In this document: one piece after another, positions 42,817 through 50,783 of the stretch | How positions within the stretch are numbered: the stretch's first letter is position 1 | Layout: each line of letters starts with the position of its first letter | From: RGIG8745 sp045576655 | GTDB taxonomy: Bacteria > Bacteroidota > Bacteroidia > Bacteroidales > Bacteroidaceae | Assembly (NCBI GenBank): GCA_045576655.1 | Contig: JAZNGW010000044.1 | Location: 33,671-97,670 of the forward strand | Direction: 5' to 3' | Length of the DNA: 64,000 nucleotides | Notes under the pieces: model-generated | What the model was told of the DNA's origin: nothing | Database searches by the model: none | Seen by the model: the letters and a program-made list of their open reading frames with translations, nothing else | Translations under genes and position numbers: made by a program

Positions 42817-44922
42817 ATGAATGAACATGGCGCATTAAAATGGAGGTTTGACGTGAGTACATTTCGCTTAATTGGGCGAGATTTAATCACGGATAGAGTT
42901 ACAGCATTATTTGAATTAGTAAAGAATTGTTATGATGCTAATGCGACTGATGTTACGATTACATTCAATAATGTGAGTTCAAAACAAAGCGATTCCTTCA
43001 TTTCCGTAGCGGATAATGGTATCGGAATGTCCTTTGTTGATATACGTGATAAATGGATGGTTATTGGTACGTCAAATAAGCGTGAACATTCATATACGCC
43101 AGAACCAATAAAACGTAGATGTGTAGGAGAAAAAGGAATTGGACGTTTTGCTGTTGATAAACTCGGTGATATTGTAAATATTAGAACCAAGCAGATTAAT
43201 GAAGATAAATGGTTAGAGGTAGTAATTGATTGGAATGCTTATTTTGACAAAAGCAAAGAAAAGGGTGAAATACAGCTGTTTACTGATATTGAGAATAAAT
43301 ATTCATATACGGATGCTGACAATATAAGTGAGCATGGAACAAGATTGTTGATAACAGGTGTTCGTGAAGCGTGGGCTAAAGGAGACATTATGCGTTTTAT
43401 TTCTGAAATATCTAAGATTGTTTCTCCTTTTGCTGATTTTAGTTATCCTTTTAAGATTAGAGTTATTGCCCCAGAATTTAATATTGATACATTAGCCTCA
43501 AGAAATATAGATGATGTAAACATTGCAACTTTAAGTTTTACTTTGGATTACAATACTTTTCAAGGTTATCAGGAAGTTGCCAAATATAATGAACTTAGTG
43601 GTAATATAGAAATTGATAAAATTCCATTAAAGTCTTTTGGTGGAATACGAATGCGTGTTTATTATTTCGATGAAACAGCACGAAGAAAGTATAGAAAAGA
43701 TTTCCCGAATAACCAAATTGATGGTATAAAAATATATAGAGATGGAGTCATCACAACTCCATTTGCGGAAAATGAGCACGATGATGATAAGAAAAGAGAT
43801 ATTCTAGGTATAGACAAACGAATTTGGATGAATATCTTTGATAGGGTAAGCTCTAGGGAAATAATTGGATTAGTCGAAATAACAAAGGAAGGAAACCCTT
43901 TAATTATTGATGCAACCAATCGTCAGGACTTTGTTGATAATGAAGAGTACAAAGAACTGAAAGATTTTATCATAAAACAGCTTGATTGTATAGAGAACTA
44001 CAAAAAGTATCGTCGTAAAGCCAAAAAGAAAGAGAGTCAAGGAACACTGGAAGTTGCGGGGCAGAATATTTTGGATTTTATTTCATCTGTAGAAAGTATA
44101 ACTCGTGATAATCCAAATTTGAAAGATAGTTTTGCCCCGGTTATTGAACAGGCCAAGAAAACGGGTAAAGCTGTCAGAACTGCAATAAAAGAGAAGAAAG
44201 AAGCTGAGGAGGAATTTGCTCGTAAGGAGAATATATATATGAGTATTATGTCGTTGCAAGAATATGCAATACATATAACTCATGCTGTAAGAACAACTCT
44301 TAATAAAATACGTGATAGAGTTGAATATTTTGATATGTTCTTTCCAGATCAAGATGAGGAGGAATTGTTTAAAAGATATGCCAAAGAGATGTTTCGCGAG
44401 TTCAAGGTCTTGAATCGTGTTATTGATTATATGTTGAGCTATTCACAGTCAAATCTTCATCCTGAGGATATTGAACTAAATGACACAATTAGAGAAATCT
44501 ATTCCGAATATGCTCCTATTTTTACTTCGAACCAGATAATGGTTGATTTGGTTTTGCCTGGTAAAATAACATTGAAGGATACAAGAAAACAATTTTTTAG
44601 AGATATTTTTCAGAATTTGTTGGATAATTCTGTAAAAGCAGTTCGTAATACCGATAAAAAGATTGTGAGATGTGAAGTTGTATTAGAGAAAGAAAAATTA
44701 ATCATTCTTGTTTCTGATACCGGATATGGTATTCCTGTTGAAAATAGGCAATGGGTGTTTGGTATATATAACACAACAACACAGGAACAAGGAGGAGCGG
44801 GTATTGGATTGTATATTGTTAAAACCAGGGTTGAATCTTTGCAAGGTCATATAGAAATTATAGATAGTGAGTTTGGTGATATTGGTACCACCGTAAAAAT
44901 AGAATTACCATTCAAAAAATAA
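42817..44922 (+). CDS. Double-GHKL protein: MutL/Hsp90-like ATPase domain plus histidine-kinase core
   Basis: 701 aa, no membrane helix, so cytoplasmic. The N-terminal GHKL ATPase has N box ELVKNCYDANA (33-43), G1 DNGIG (66-70) and G2 GEKGIGRF (104-111), closest in style to MutL/MORC/Hsp90-type proteins. A helical linker with a charged coiled coil follows (about 390-480). Then comes a kinase-like dimerisation helix with IHITHAVRTTL (His486 and His489 are candidate phospho-acceptors). A second GHKL domain has NLLDNSVKAV (about 600), DTGYG (634-638) and GGAGIGLYIVK (659-669). The N-terminal domain is a plausible sensor or clamp on DNA, and the C-terminal one a kinase for the receiver encoded 6 bp downstream. 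Confidence 0.88.
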   Translation: MNEHGALKWRFDVSTFRLIGRDLITDRVTALFELVKNCYDANATDVTITFNNVSSKQSDSFISVADNGIGMSFVDIRDKWMVIGTSNKREHSYTPEPIKRRCVGEKGIGRFAVDKLGDIVNIRTKQINEDKWLEVVIDWNAYFDKSKEKGEIQLFTDIENKYSYTDADNISEHGTRLLITGVREAWAKGDIMRFISEISKIVSPFADFSYPFKIRVIAPEFNIDTLASRNIDDVNIATLSFTLDYNTFQGYQEVAKYNELSGNIEIDKIPLKSFGGIRMRVYYFDETARRKYRKDFPNNQIDGIKIYRDGVITTPFAENEHDDDKKRDILGIDKRIWMNIFDRVSSREIIGLVEITKEGNPLIIDATNRQDFVDNEEYKELKDFIIKQLDCIENYKKYRRKAKKKESQGTLEVAGQNILDFISSVESITRDNPNLKDSFAPVIEQAKKTGKAVRTAIKEKKEAEEEFARKENIYMSIMSLQEYAIHITHAVRTTLNKIRDRVEYFDMFFPDQDEEELFKRYAKEMFREFKVLNRVIDYMLSYSQSNLHPEDIELNDTIREIYSEYAPIFTSNQIMVDLVLPGKITLKDTRKQFFRDIFQNLLDNSVKAVRNTDKKIVRCEVVLEKEKLIILVSDTGYGIPVENRQWVFGIYNTTTQEQGGAGIGLYIVKTRVESLQGHIEIIDSEFGDIGTTVKIELPFKK

Positions 44923-44928
44923 AAGAAT

Positions 44929-45570
44929 ATGAATTATAAGCTTGTATTTATAGACGATAATATGCGAGAAGGATTGGAACACCCTTTTGTTCGAGCCATT
45001 GGTAAGAAAAGGAAAAGTGCAGAATTGAGCGTTTTTATAGATCCTTCTAAAGGTTTAGATTATGTTTTAAATAATCTGAATTCTAAAATGATTGTTTTTC
45101 TTGACTATAAGTTTGATGGTTATAGTCTTCAAGGAATTAATGTGCTGAAAGAAATACGTAAGCGTACATCTTTGTTGTATATTGTAATGATGTCAGCTAA
45201 TTCCATAAATCAAATTGCAGGCTTGGATATTCTTGAAATGATTAATGAGGATTATATCTGGTTTTTCGATAGGAATAATGGAACAATAGATGATGCTTGT
45301 AATTTGATTGATAAAATCAATCGATTGTGGAATGTACGTTTTGATTGTATATTAGAGAATTGGATAATAAAGCATCCTGATGATGCAAATAAGAAAGTTT
45401 TTTCTCAACCGGGGCAAGAAGAATCATATACTTGGGAAAGAATATTAGTGGAACTACGTGAACAGACACCTATAGGAAAGATGTTTGAAAAACTCATTAA
45501 TCAGTTTTATATATATAACCTTACTACAAAATCTGAGCAAAATGCCGAAGATAATAATAGCATACAATAA
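44929..45570 (+). CDS. Receiver-domain (response-regulator-like) protein with helical C terminus
   Basis: 213 aa. The receiver domain (1-120) has the acidic pair Asp9-Asp10 in VFIDD, the likely phospho-acceptor Asp59 in VFLDYKFDG, and Ser89 in VMMSAN. The usual lysine of the last motif is not obvious (YIWFFDR). There is no DNA-binding domain; residues about 125-213 are helical. It therefore probably relays the signal by protein contact. Its end overlaps the start of the protease gene by 29 bp, which suggests tight stoichiometry with that protein. Confidence 0.82.
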   Translation: MNYKLVFIDDNMREGLEHPFVRAIGKKRKSAELSVFIDPSKGLDYVLNNLNSKMIVFLDYKFDGYSLQGINVLKEIRKRTSLLYIVMMSANSINQIAGLDILEMINEDYIWFFDRNNGTIDDACNLIDKINRLWNVRFDCILENWIIKHPDDANKKVFSQPGQEESYTWERILVELREQTPIGKMFEKLINQFYIYNLTTKSEQNAEDNNSIQ

Positions 45571-46183
45571 TAGTCATAATATAGAGTCACACAATTTTTT
45601 TCAATTATGCGCAGATTGTATTAAGCAAAGTTGTGTTGATAATAAATATGATTATACCTCTTTAATGCCGCCGGAATTAACAGAGGAAAAGATTATGGAA
45701 AACATTCTAACACATAAATTCTGTTTTATTGCAGCCCATGGCGATGTAGATGGCGTGTATAATGAAAATAATGAGGATGTAATATCTACAAGAACGACAA
45801 ATTATGCATTTAAGGAAAAATGTTTTTATTCTGTAGCTTGTCATTGTGCTAACAATCTTAAGGATGAATTAATGCGAATTGGTATAAATTTATTTGTTGG
45901 TTATGAGAATGAATACCGTATAGGATATAATGATTCTGTTTTCGCTGATTGTGCAATGGAGGGCGCAAAACAAATTTGTTCTGGTTATACATTTGAAAAG
46001 TCCAAAGCATTTATGCTTGCAAAATATGATGATGCTATAAATGATATATATAAATCTTTGGATAGTGAAAAGAATGATTCAATAAAAAATACATTATTTT
46101 GGGATGCGGCTTTTTTGCTAGAAAATAAGGAAAATCTTGTTTTTGAAGGGAAACTATCGTTAACACTCTCTGATATTGTATAA
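45542..46183 (+). CDS. Caspase/CHAT-like cysteine protease, candidate effector
   Basis: 213 aa starting at the ATG 45542 (MPKIIIAYNN); an upstream start would extend it deeper into the receiver gene. The pattern of a hydrophobic strand ending in FIAAHGD (His66) and a second strand ending in YSVACHCAN (Cys100) matches the His-Gly and Cys dyad of clan CD peptidases (caspases, CHAT, clostripain). A glycine-bearing third strand INLFVGYEN follows. Such proteases act as cell-killing effectors in several bacterial defence systems. The substrate is unknown. Overlap with the receiver gene suggests the receiver holds or activates it. Confidence 0.75.
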   Translation: MPKIIIAYNNSHNIESHNFFQLCADCIKQSCVDNKYDYTSLMPPELTEEKIMENILTHKFCFIAAHGDVDGVYNENNEDVISTRTTNYAFKEKCFYSVACHCANNLKDELMRIGINLFVGYENEYRIGYNDSVFADCAMEGAKQICSGYTFEKSKAFMLAKYDDAINDIYKSLDSEKNDSIKNTLFWDAAFLLENKENLVFEGKLSLTLSDIV

Positions 46184-46224
46184 AATAAGTTTATTGGCAA
46201 TGATAATTTAATAATAATTTAAAG

Positions 46225-47304
46225 ATGAGAAGAACTCTTTGTTTATTAGGTTTTATAACAATCCTCCTTTACACTATGTCATCATGTCGTGATAAGGTTG
46301 ATGTGAACGAAAATATGTCTGTAATTCATTATACGGATTTTCCTGAAGTCGTAGAATTGACAGGTGAGGAATATGTAGTGAATGATGCTATGATGCAATA
46401 TCCTTTTAGGATAAGAGTCATAGATGACTATTTGTACGTTATGGATTTGCATGCAGATGAGAATTTTATGCATATTTTAAATAAAAACACAATGGAGTTG
46501 GTTGCTTCTTTTGCTCAAAGGGGCAATGGACCGAATGAGGTTATACAAGCAAAGAACTTTTATTCTATGTCGCACGATTCTATTTGGTTATATGATATGG
46601 CAAAACGAAAAATAACAAGATGGAATTTCGATACTTCTGATAATTCAGTAAAATGTGTAGAGAATATTGAACTGGATGAAAGTATAATGGCTCCTTTTGA
46701 TTTTACTCTATATTCTGACACAAGTTTTATTTTTACAGATGATTCAGGTGTTAATCGTTATATAGAAGTGAATATGCACGGAAAGCCTATTAATGCTTTT
46801 GGTAAAATACCTTTGAGTGAAAAAGCACGAACTGATGATCCTGTACTTATAGCACAAGGTTGGGCTTCCTATCTGCTATATAGTCCAATCCATAGAAAGT
46901 TGATTTCCGCAACTCAATTAGGTGATGTTCTTGAAATTTATGATATTGATGATAGTTCATCCGTTGTTTCGTATGGTAAAACAGCTGATCCTAAATTTGC
47001 ACCTCAGCAGGAAGGATATTCAATTCCTATTGGCTTGATGGGGCATGGCGATATTCAGATTACCGATAAGTATATCTATACAATTTTTTATGGGCGTGCT
47101 TTTCGTGAATTATTTCGTACAAATGGAGAAACTTCTGATGGAGGAAAATACTTAAATGTATATGATTTGAATGGTAATCCATTAAAGCAGTATATATTGG
47201 ATCATGAAATTACAGGAATATTTGTTGATGATAAAGAAAATGTACTTTGGGCTACGGATGTAAATACGGAGGAACAGATAATTAAATATGTTATTTCTAA
47301 TTAA
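46225..47304 (+). CDS. BF3164-like six-bladed beta-propeller lipoprotein
   Basis: 359 aa. The signal peptide has lipobox TMSSC (Cys21). The body has propeller-type repeats, including FAQRGNGPNEVIQAKNF, the GxGPxE signature shared by this lipoprotein family. Similar proteins are at 56106 and 63822, each directly behind an NVEALA gene; this one has no NVEALA gene in front of it but lies beside the NVEALA island. Function unknown; probably periplasmic or surface. It starts 41 bp after the protease gene, with no clear promoter between. Confidence 0.82.
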   Translation: MRRTLCLLGFITILLYTMSSCRDKVDVNENMSVIHYTDFPEVVELTGEEYVVNDAMMQYPFRIRVIDDYLYVMDLHADENFMHILNKNTMELVASFAQRGNGPNEVIQAKNFYSMSHDSIWLYDMAKRKITRWNFDTSDNSVKCVENIELDESIMAPFDFTLYSDTSFIFTDDSGVNRYIEVNMHGKPINAFGKIPLSEKARTDDPVLIAQGWASYLLYSPIHRKLISATQLGDVLEIYDIDDSSSVVSYGKTADPKFAPQQEGYSIPIGLMGHGDIQITDKYIYTIFYGRAFRELFRTNGETSDGGKYLNVYDLNGNPLKQYILDHEITGIFVDDKENVLWATDVNTEEQIIKYVISN

Positions 47305-47358
47305 GAGGATATACTTTATTATCAATGAGGATGACTCAAAAGTCATTTAATAAGGAAT

Positions 47359-47394
47359 GCAATCCCCGTTAGAATATACCCTAGCGGGGATTGC
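47359..47394. terminator. Bidirectional terminator inside a larger inverted repeat
   Basis: A 14-bp stem with one wobble (47359-47372 with 47381-47394) sits between two convergent genes. It is nested in imperfect outer arms near 47325-47342 (GAGGATGACTCAAAAGTC) and 47409-47427 (the reverse complement of GAGGCTGACCCAAAAGCC), so the whole may be a small mobile palindrome. Confidence 0.8.
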
Positions 47395-47461
47395 CGTCTA
47401 AAAATCAGGCTTTTGGGTCAGCCTCATCTCGTTTATGAATTGTATTCTCTTTTGAAATTCA

Positions 47462-48544
47462 TTATTCTTCCTTAATATTTTTGGAAAAGGAAAGTTGTAA
47501 TGCTGTATCTTTTATTGTTTGAAGTTCAATATCGGATATCTTAGATAAACTTTCTCTTAGTCTGAAACTTAACGCATTATATCTATTACTACCATCTTTT
47601 TCATTCAATTTCCATAACTTACAACAAATCTCCTTTTTTGTTACACTATAATTTTCAGCTTTTATAAGTAATTCAAATGTAATTGCTTGTGTTCCTGGTA
47701 ATTTAATATGTTCTCCAGTCCTTATGTTGGAAATAATTCTATCGTCATAGTTGTATGCAATGTCTTCTATAGCAATTATTGATGATTCTTCTTTTTTACT
47801 TTGGATATCATCGATTTTATTTATAGCAAAAGGCGTAGTTACGGTTATGTTCTTTTCTTTTGAAGAGCGGAGCGTTATGTAAAACCATGCTATGACTGCT
47901 AAGCAAATTGCAATCCAAAGTTCTAATCCCCACCATTTGGCATTTTTTATTACTTGCAGTGCCGGAATATGTATTTCGCTGAAGATATATGCTTGGTTTT
48001 GTATTCCTAAACCAATTGAATCTGTGACGAAACTTCTCTTTTCTTTTAAGTGCTTTGCAGAGTATATAGGAACTTTAAAATCTATTCTTATATTGCTGTC
48101 TTGAGGAAACATTTCACGTAAGTTTTTTACTGAAAGAAATAGAACGCTTTCTACATTTAAACCATTTGATTTTAGATATTTGTTCCATATTGAGTCTGCA
48201 AGATCTAGGTTAAACGAACCTGTATGTAGTAATAATGTTTCTGTACCTCTTCTATGGAATTCTGCAAAATCATATCCCTTTATAAATTTATGTGGTACAA
48301 CAATAATTCCATTTTCATCTTCAAATTTTAGGTCATGAATTTCTTTAAATCTGTCAGTATCACTTTTCTTTAAAAAATAGAAATCTTCTTTTATTATTAT
48401 ACTATCAACTAAAGATTTGGTATATACATTGAATAAATGATTGATTTTACATCCAATTTCTTCTTTTTTTTCTTTGTATGAAAATGTGTAAAATAAACAA
48501 TAAGTGAGCATAAATACAACACTGCATATTATGATTTTTTTCAT
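47462..48544 (-). CDS. Membrane-bound one-component regulator with C-terminal OmpR-type winged helix
   Basis: 360 aa. An N-terminal helix (about 3-20) is followed by a periplasmic sensor region (about 25-205), a second helix (WWGLELWIAICLAVIAWFYITL, about 207-229), a cytoplasmic linker, and a winged helix of the OmpR/PhoB C-terminal type (about 285-350: ITFELLIKAENYSVTKKEICCKLWKLNEKDGS). This is ToxR-like in principle but with the DNA-binding domain at the C terminus. It diverges from the first NVEALA operon across a 320-bp region with repeated TGTAAGGT boxes, so it is the likely regulator of that operon, sensing an envelope or redox signal. Confidence 0.85.
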   Translation of the reverse strand: MKKIIICSVVFMLTYCLFYTFSYKEKKEEIGCKINHLFNVYTKSLVDSIIIKEDFYFLKKSDTDRFKEIHDLKFEDENGIIVVPHKFIKGYDFAEFHRRGTETLLLHTGSFNLDLADSIWNKYLKSNGLNVESVLFLSVKNLREMFPQDSNIRIDFKVPIYSAKHLKEKRSFVTDSIGLGIQNQAYIFSEIHIPALQVIKNAKWWGLELWIAICLAVIAWFYITLRSSKEKNITVTTPFAINKIDDIQSKKEESSIIAIEDIAYNYDDRIISNIRTGEHIKLPGTQAITFELLIKAENYSVTKKEICCKLWKLNEKDGSNRYNALSFRLRESLSKISDIELQTIKDTALQLSFSKNIKEE

Positions 48545-48597
48545 AATTATTGATTTTCTTATAGTTGGTTTTATTCTTCTTTCTAAAAATGACGTTG

Positions 48598-48605
48598 CAA
48601 ATATA
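48598..48605 (-). promoter_or_regulatory. -7 promoter box of the regulator gene
   Basis: Minus-strand TATATTTG, a perfect TAnnTTTG box, 53 bp before the ATG at 48544. Confidence 0.6.
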
Positions 48606-48751
48606 ATGGATTTTATTTCAGAAAAAAACTTTAAAAACTTATAATATACGTTATTGTATTAAAATGAGAATTTGTTAATGTTTTTTAATAAAATAGGGGG
48701 TGGGTGAAATGAGTTGTTGATATACAATTTGTTATAGGTATCGTTGTGGTA

Positions 48752-48802
48752 ACCTTGCACGGTTTGTTGAAAATGTAAGGTTTGTAAGGTAAAATATAAG
48801 GT
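48752..48802. promoter_or_regulatory. Candidate operator: TGTAAGGT repeats upstream of the first NVEALA operon
   Basis: TGTAAGGT occurs at 48774-48781 and 48783-48790, TATAAGGT at 48795-48802, and an inverted near-copy ACCTTGCA at 48752-48759. They lie 31-80 bp upstream of the -7 box at 48833. OmpR-type winged helices usually bind direct repeats, so these may be sites for the divergent regulator. The rest of the gap 48545-48864 holds no gene. Confidence 0.5.
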
Positions 48803-48832
48803 ACGTTGTTAATTCTGATTGAATATTTAAGA

Positions 48833-48840
48833 TACTTTTG
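48833..48840 (+). promoter_or_regulatory. -7 promoter box of the first NVEALA operon
   Basis: TACTTTTG fits TAnnTTTG and is 25 bp before the ATG at 48865. There is no -33 TTG at the usual 19-bp spacing, which fits an activator-dependent promoter. Confidence 0.6.
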
Positions 48841-48864
48841 CGTAAACTTTAATAATGTATAAAT

Positions 48865-49110
48865 ATGAAAAAGAAACAAATTTATTTTGTCAGTATGTTT
48901 TTGTGTGTAATGTTATTGATTTGTTCAGAACGACCTATTAAATTAAATAATGGATTGTTGCTTGATAACGTAGAAGCCTTGTCTGAACAATTAGAAACAA
49001 CTGAAGATGCTCAATGTATCAAATCTGGAAATGTTAAATGCCCTTACAGTTCGCGTATGGTAAAAACAAATTTTACTTTTAGGTTAGAGGAAGAATATTA
49101 TATGTATTAA
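48865..49110 (+). CDS. NVEALA-family peptide 1
   Basis: 81 aa. A hydrophobic leader (residues 6-20) is followed by the NVEAL motif at 35-39 (LLLDNVEALSEQ). The part after the motif is short and polar with two cysteines (AQCIKSGNVKC). NVEALA proteins are small Bacteroidetes proteins named for this motif, with no established function. The conserved position of the motif after a leader resembles a leader/core boundary of an exported peptide, but this is inference. First gene of an operon: a thioredoxin-like lipoprotein starts 5 bp after its stop. Confidence 0.82.
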   Translation: MKKKQIYFVSMFLCVMLLICSERPIKLNNGLLLDNVEALSEQLETTEDAQCIKSGNVKCPYSSRMVKTNFTFRLEEEYYMY

Positions 49111-49114
49111 TACA

Positions 49115-49660
49115 ATGAATGGTAAAGTCTTAAATACGTTTTTGATTTCTTTTTTCTCTTTTTTCTTATTCTCATGTGGCGATAAAGACAAAGAAGAAAT
49201 CACTCAGTTAGTTACCCAATGGCAGGGAAAAGAGATTATAATCCCTAGTAACAGTGTTTTTACAATACAGGGTAAGGACACAGTTGATGTTAATTTGAAT
49301 ACCGAGCATAAAATCTTGGTATATGTTGATTCTGCAGGTTGTACAAGTTGTCGTTTGCAATTATACAAGTGGAAAGAATTTATTGCTGATGTGGATTCTG
49401 TGGCTAAGGAGCCTGTGCAATTTTTGTTCTATCTAACACCAAAGAGTGTAAAAGAAGCACGTTACATAACACGTCGTGATGACTTTACATACCCGATGTG
49501 TGTGGATATTAATAATGAAATTAATAAGAAGAATCAGTTTCCACTGAAGGATATGTTTCATACATTTCTTTTAGATGCAGAAAATAAGGTACAAATTATA
49601 GGCAATCCTATACATAACAGTGCCGTACGAGATTTGTATTTGAAAACTATAAGTCAATAG
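49115..49660 (+). CDS. Thioredoxin-like lipoprotein
   Basis: 181 aa with lipobox LFSC (Cys21), so membrane anchored on the periplasmic side. A thioredoxin-fold region follows with the redox motif CTSC at 76-79 (VYVDSAGCTSCRLQLYKW). The last part, FLLDAENKVQIIGNPI, is typical of TlpA-like strands. It likely reduces or shuffles disulfides in the periplasm. Its place directly between an NVEALA peptide and an export system suggests that the peptides, which have cysteines, are its clients. Confidence 0.85.
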   Translation: MNGKVLNTFLISFFSFFLFSCGDKDKEEITQLVTQWQGKEIIIPSNSVFTIQGKDTVDVNLNTEHKILVYVDSAGCTSCRLQLYKWKEFIADVDSVAKEPVQFLFYLTPKSVKEARYITRRDDFTYPMCVDINNEINKKNQFPLKDMFHTFLLDAENKVQIIGNPIHNSAVRDLYLKTISQ

Positions 49661-49670
49661 TATTAGCAAT

Positions 49671-50759
49671 ATGAGAATAGCTATATTATATTTATCAGCA
49701 TTATTGTTGTTGCTGTCATCTTGCAATAGCAATGAAACTGAAAAGAATATTGCCGATGAAGCACGCAAAGACAGTGTCCTTACTGTTAAACGTCGTACAG
49801 GCGAGCCTATAAAAGCGATGGTACTTACTGAAAGTACATTCAATCGTGAACTTGCAAGTAATGGCAAGGTGGTTGCAAAGCAATCTTCCGATTTACGTTT
49901 CAATGCAAGTGAACAGATTGCTCATATATGGGTAAGGAATGGAGACAAAGTTCGCAGGGGGCAGAAGATAGCCCAACTTGAACTATTCTCTCTTGAACGC
50001 TCATTATCTCAGGCAAAAGACAATCTTGAGCAGAGTAAACTGGATTTACAGGATGTGCTTATTGGTCGCGGCTATTCTTTGGAAACACAAGCAAACGCAC
50101 CAAGTGAAGAAGTTGAACTTGCAAAGGTAAAGAGTGGATATAACAAAGCCCTTATTGCATACGAACTTGCCGAGGATAATTTGCGCAAGGCGACTCTTGT
50201 TGCCCCATTTGATGGAGTGATAGCCAATTTGAAAGCAAAAGAGAACAACACTCCGTCAACGGGAGAGGTGTTCTGCAACGTGATTGACGACGGAACGCTA
50301 GAAGTGGAGTTCTCTGTGCTTGAAAGCGAACTATCACTAGTAAAACGCGGCTACACCGTATATGTACAGCCCTTTGTGAACAGTTCTGCTGAAACACTTG
50401 TCGGAACTGTTTCCGAGGTTAATCCTGTTGTTGAAAGCAACGGTATGGTTAAGGTTAAGGCACAAGTTAAGAATAACGGTACACTGTTGCAAGGTATGAA
50501 TGTTAACGTACTATTGCGCCAACCAATGGAGCAAGCGCTTGTAATACCTAAGAGTGCAGTTGTAATGCGCTCGGGCAAGCCGGTTGTTTTTACTCGTGTA
50601 AACGGTAAGGCGCAATGGAACTATGTGCAAATTATATCAGAGAATAGCGATTCGTGCATCGTTGCACCCCGCAGTAAGGAATACGAGGGTCTTTCTGTCG
50701 GAGATTCTGTCATTGTTTCAGGTAACCTGAATCTTGCACACGAAACAGATTTGAATTAA
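49671..50759 (+). CDS. RND periplasmic adaptor, lipoprotein type
   Basis: 362 aa with lipobox LLSSC (Cys18). The barrel-sandwich halves are DLRFNASEQIAHIWVRNGDKV (about 75-95) and VAPFDGVIANLKAKENNTPS (about 182-202), with a coiled-coil hairpin between. It is 24 bp before the first permease of the NVEALA island and completes a tripartite system with the permease and TolC-like channel. Confidence 0.9.
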   Translation: MRIAILYLSALLLLLSSCNSNETEKNIADEARKDSVLTVKRRTGEPIKAMVLTESTFNRELASNGKVVAKQSSDLRFNASEQIAHIWVRNGDKVRRGQKIAQLELFSLERSLSQAKDNLEQSKLDLQDVLIGRGYSLETQANAPSEEVELAKVKSGYNKALIAYELAEDNLRKATLVAPFDGVIANLKAKENNTPSTGEVFCNVIDDGTLEVEFSVLESELSLVKRGYTVYVQPFVNSSAETLVGTVSEVNPVVESNGMVKVKAQVKNNGTLLQGMNVNVLLRQPMEQALVIPKSAVVMRSGKPVVFTRVNGKAQWNYVQIISENSDSCIVAPRSKEYEGLSVGDSVIVSGNLNLAHETDLN

Positions 50760-50783
50760 TAAAATTGTAATTATCATTTGATT

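Noticed and set aside
48865..49110. Lipoprotein reading of NVEALA peptide 1 (LLIC)
   Set aside because: The residue before the cysteine is Ile, not a small residue, and the NVEAL motif gives a better family match.
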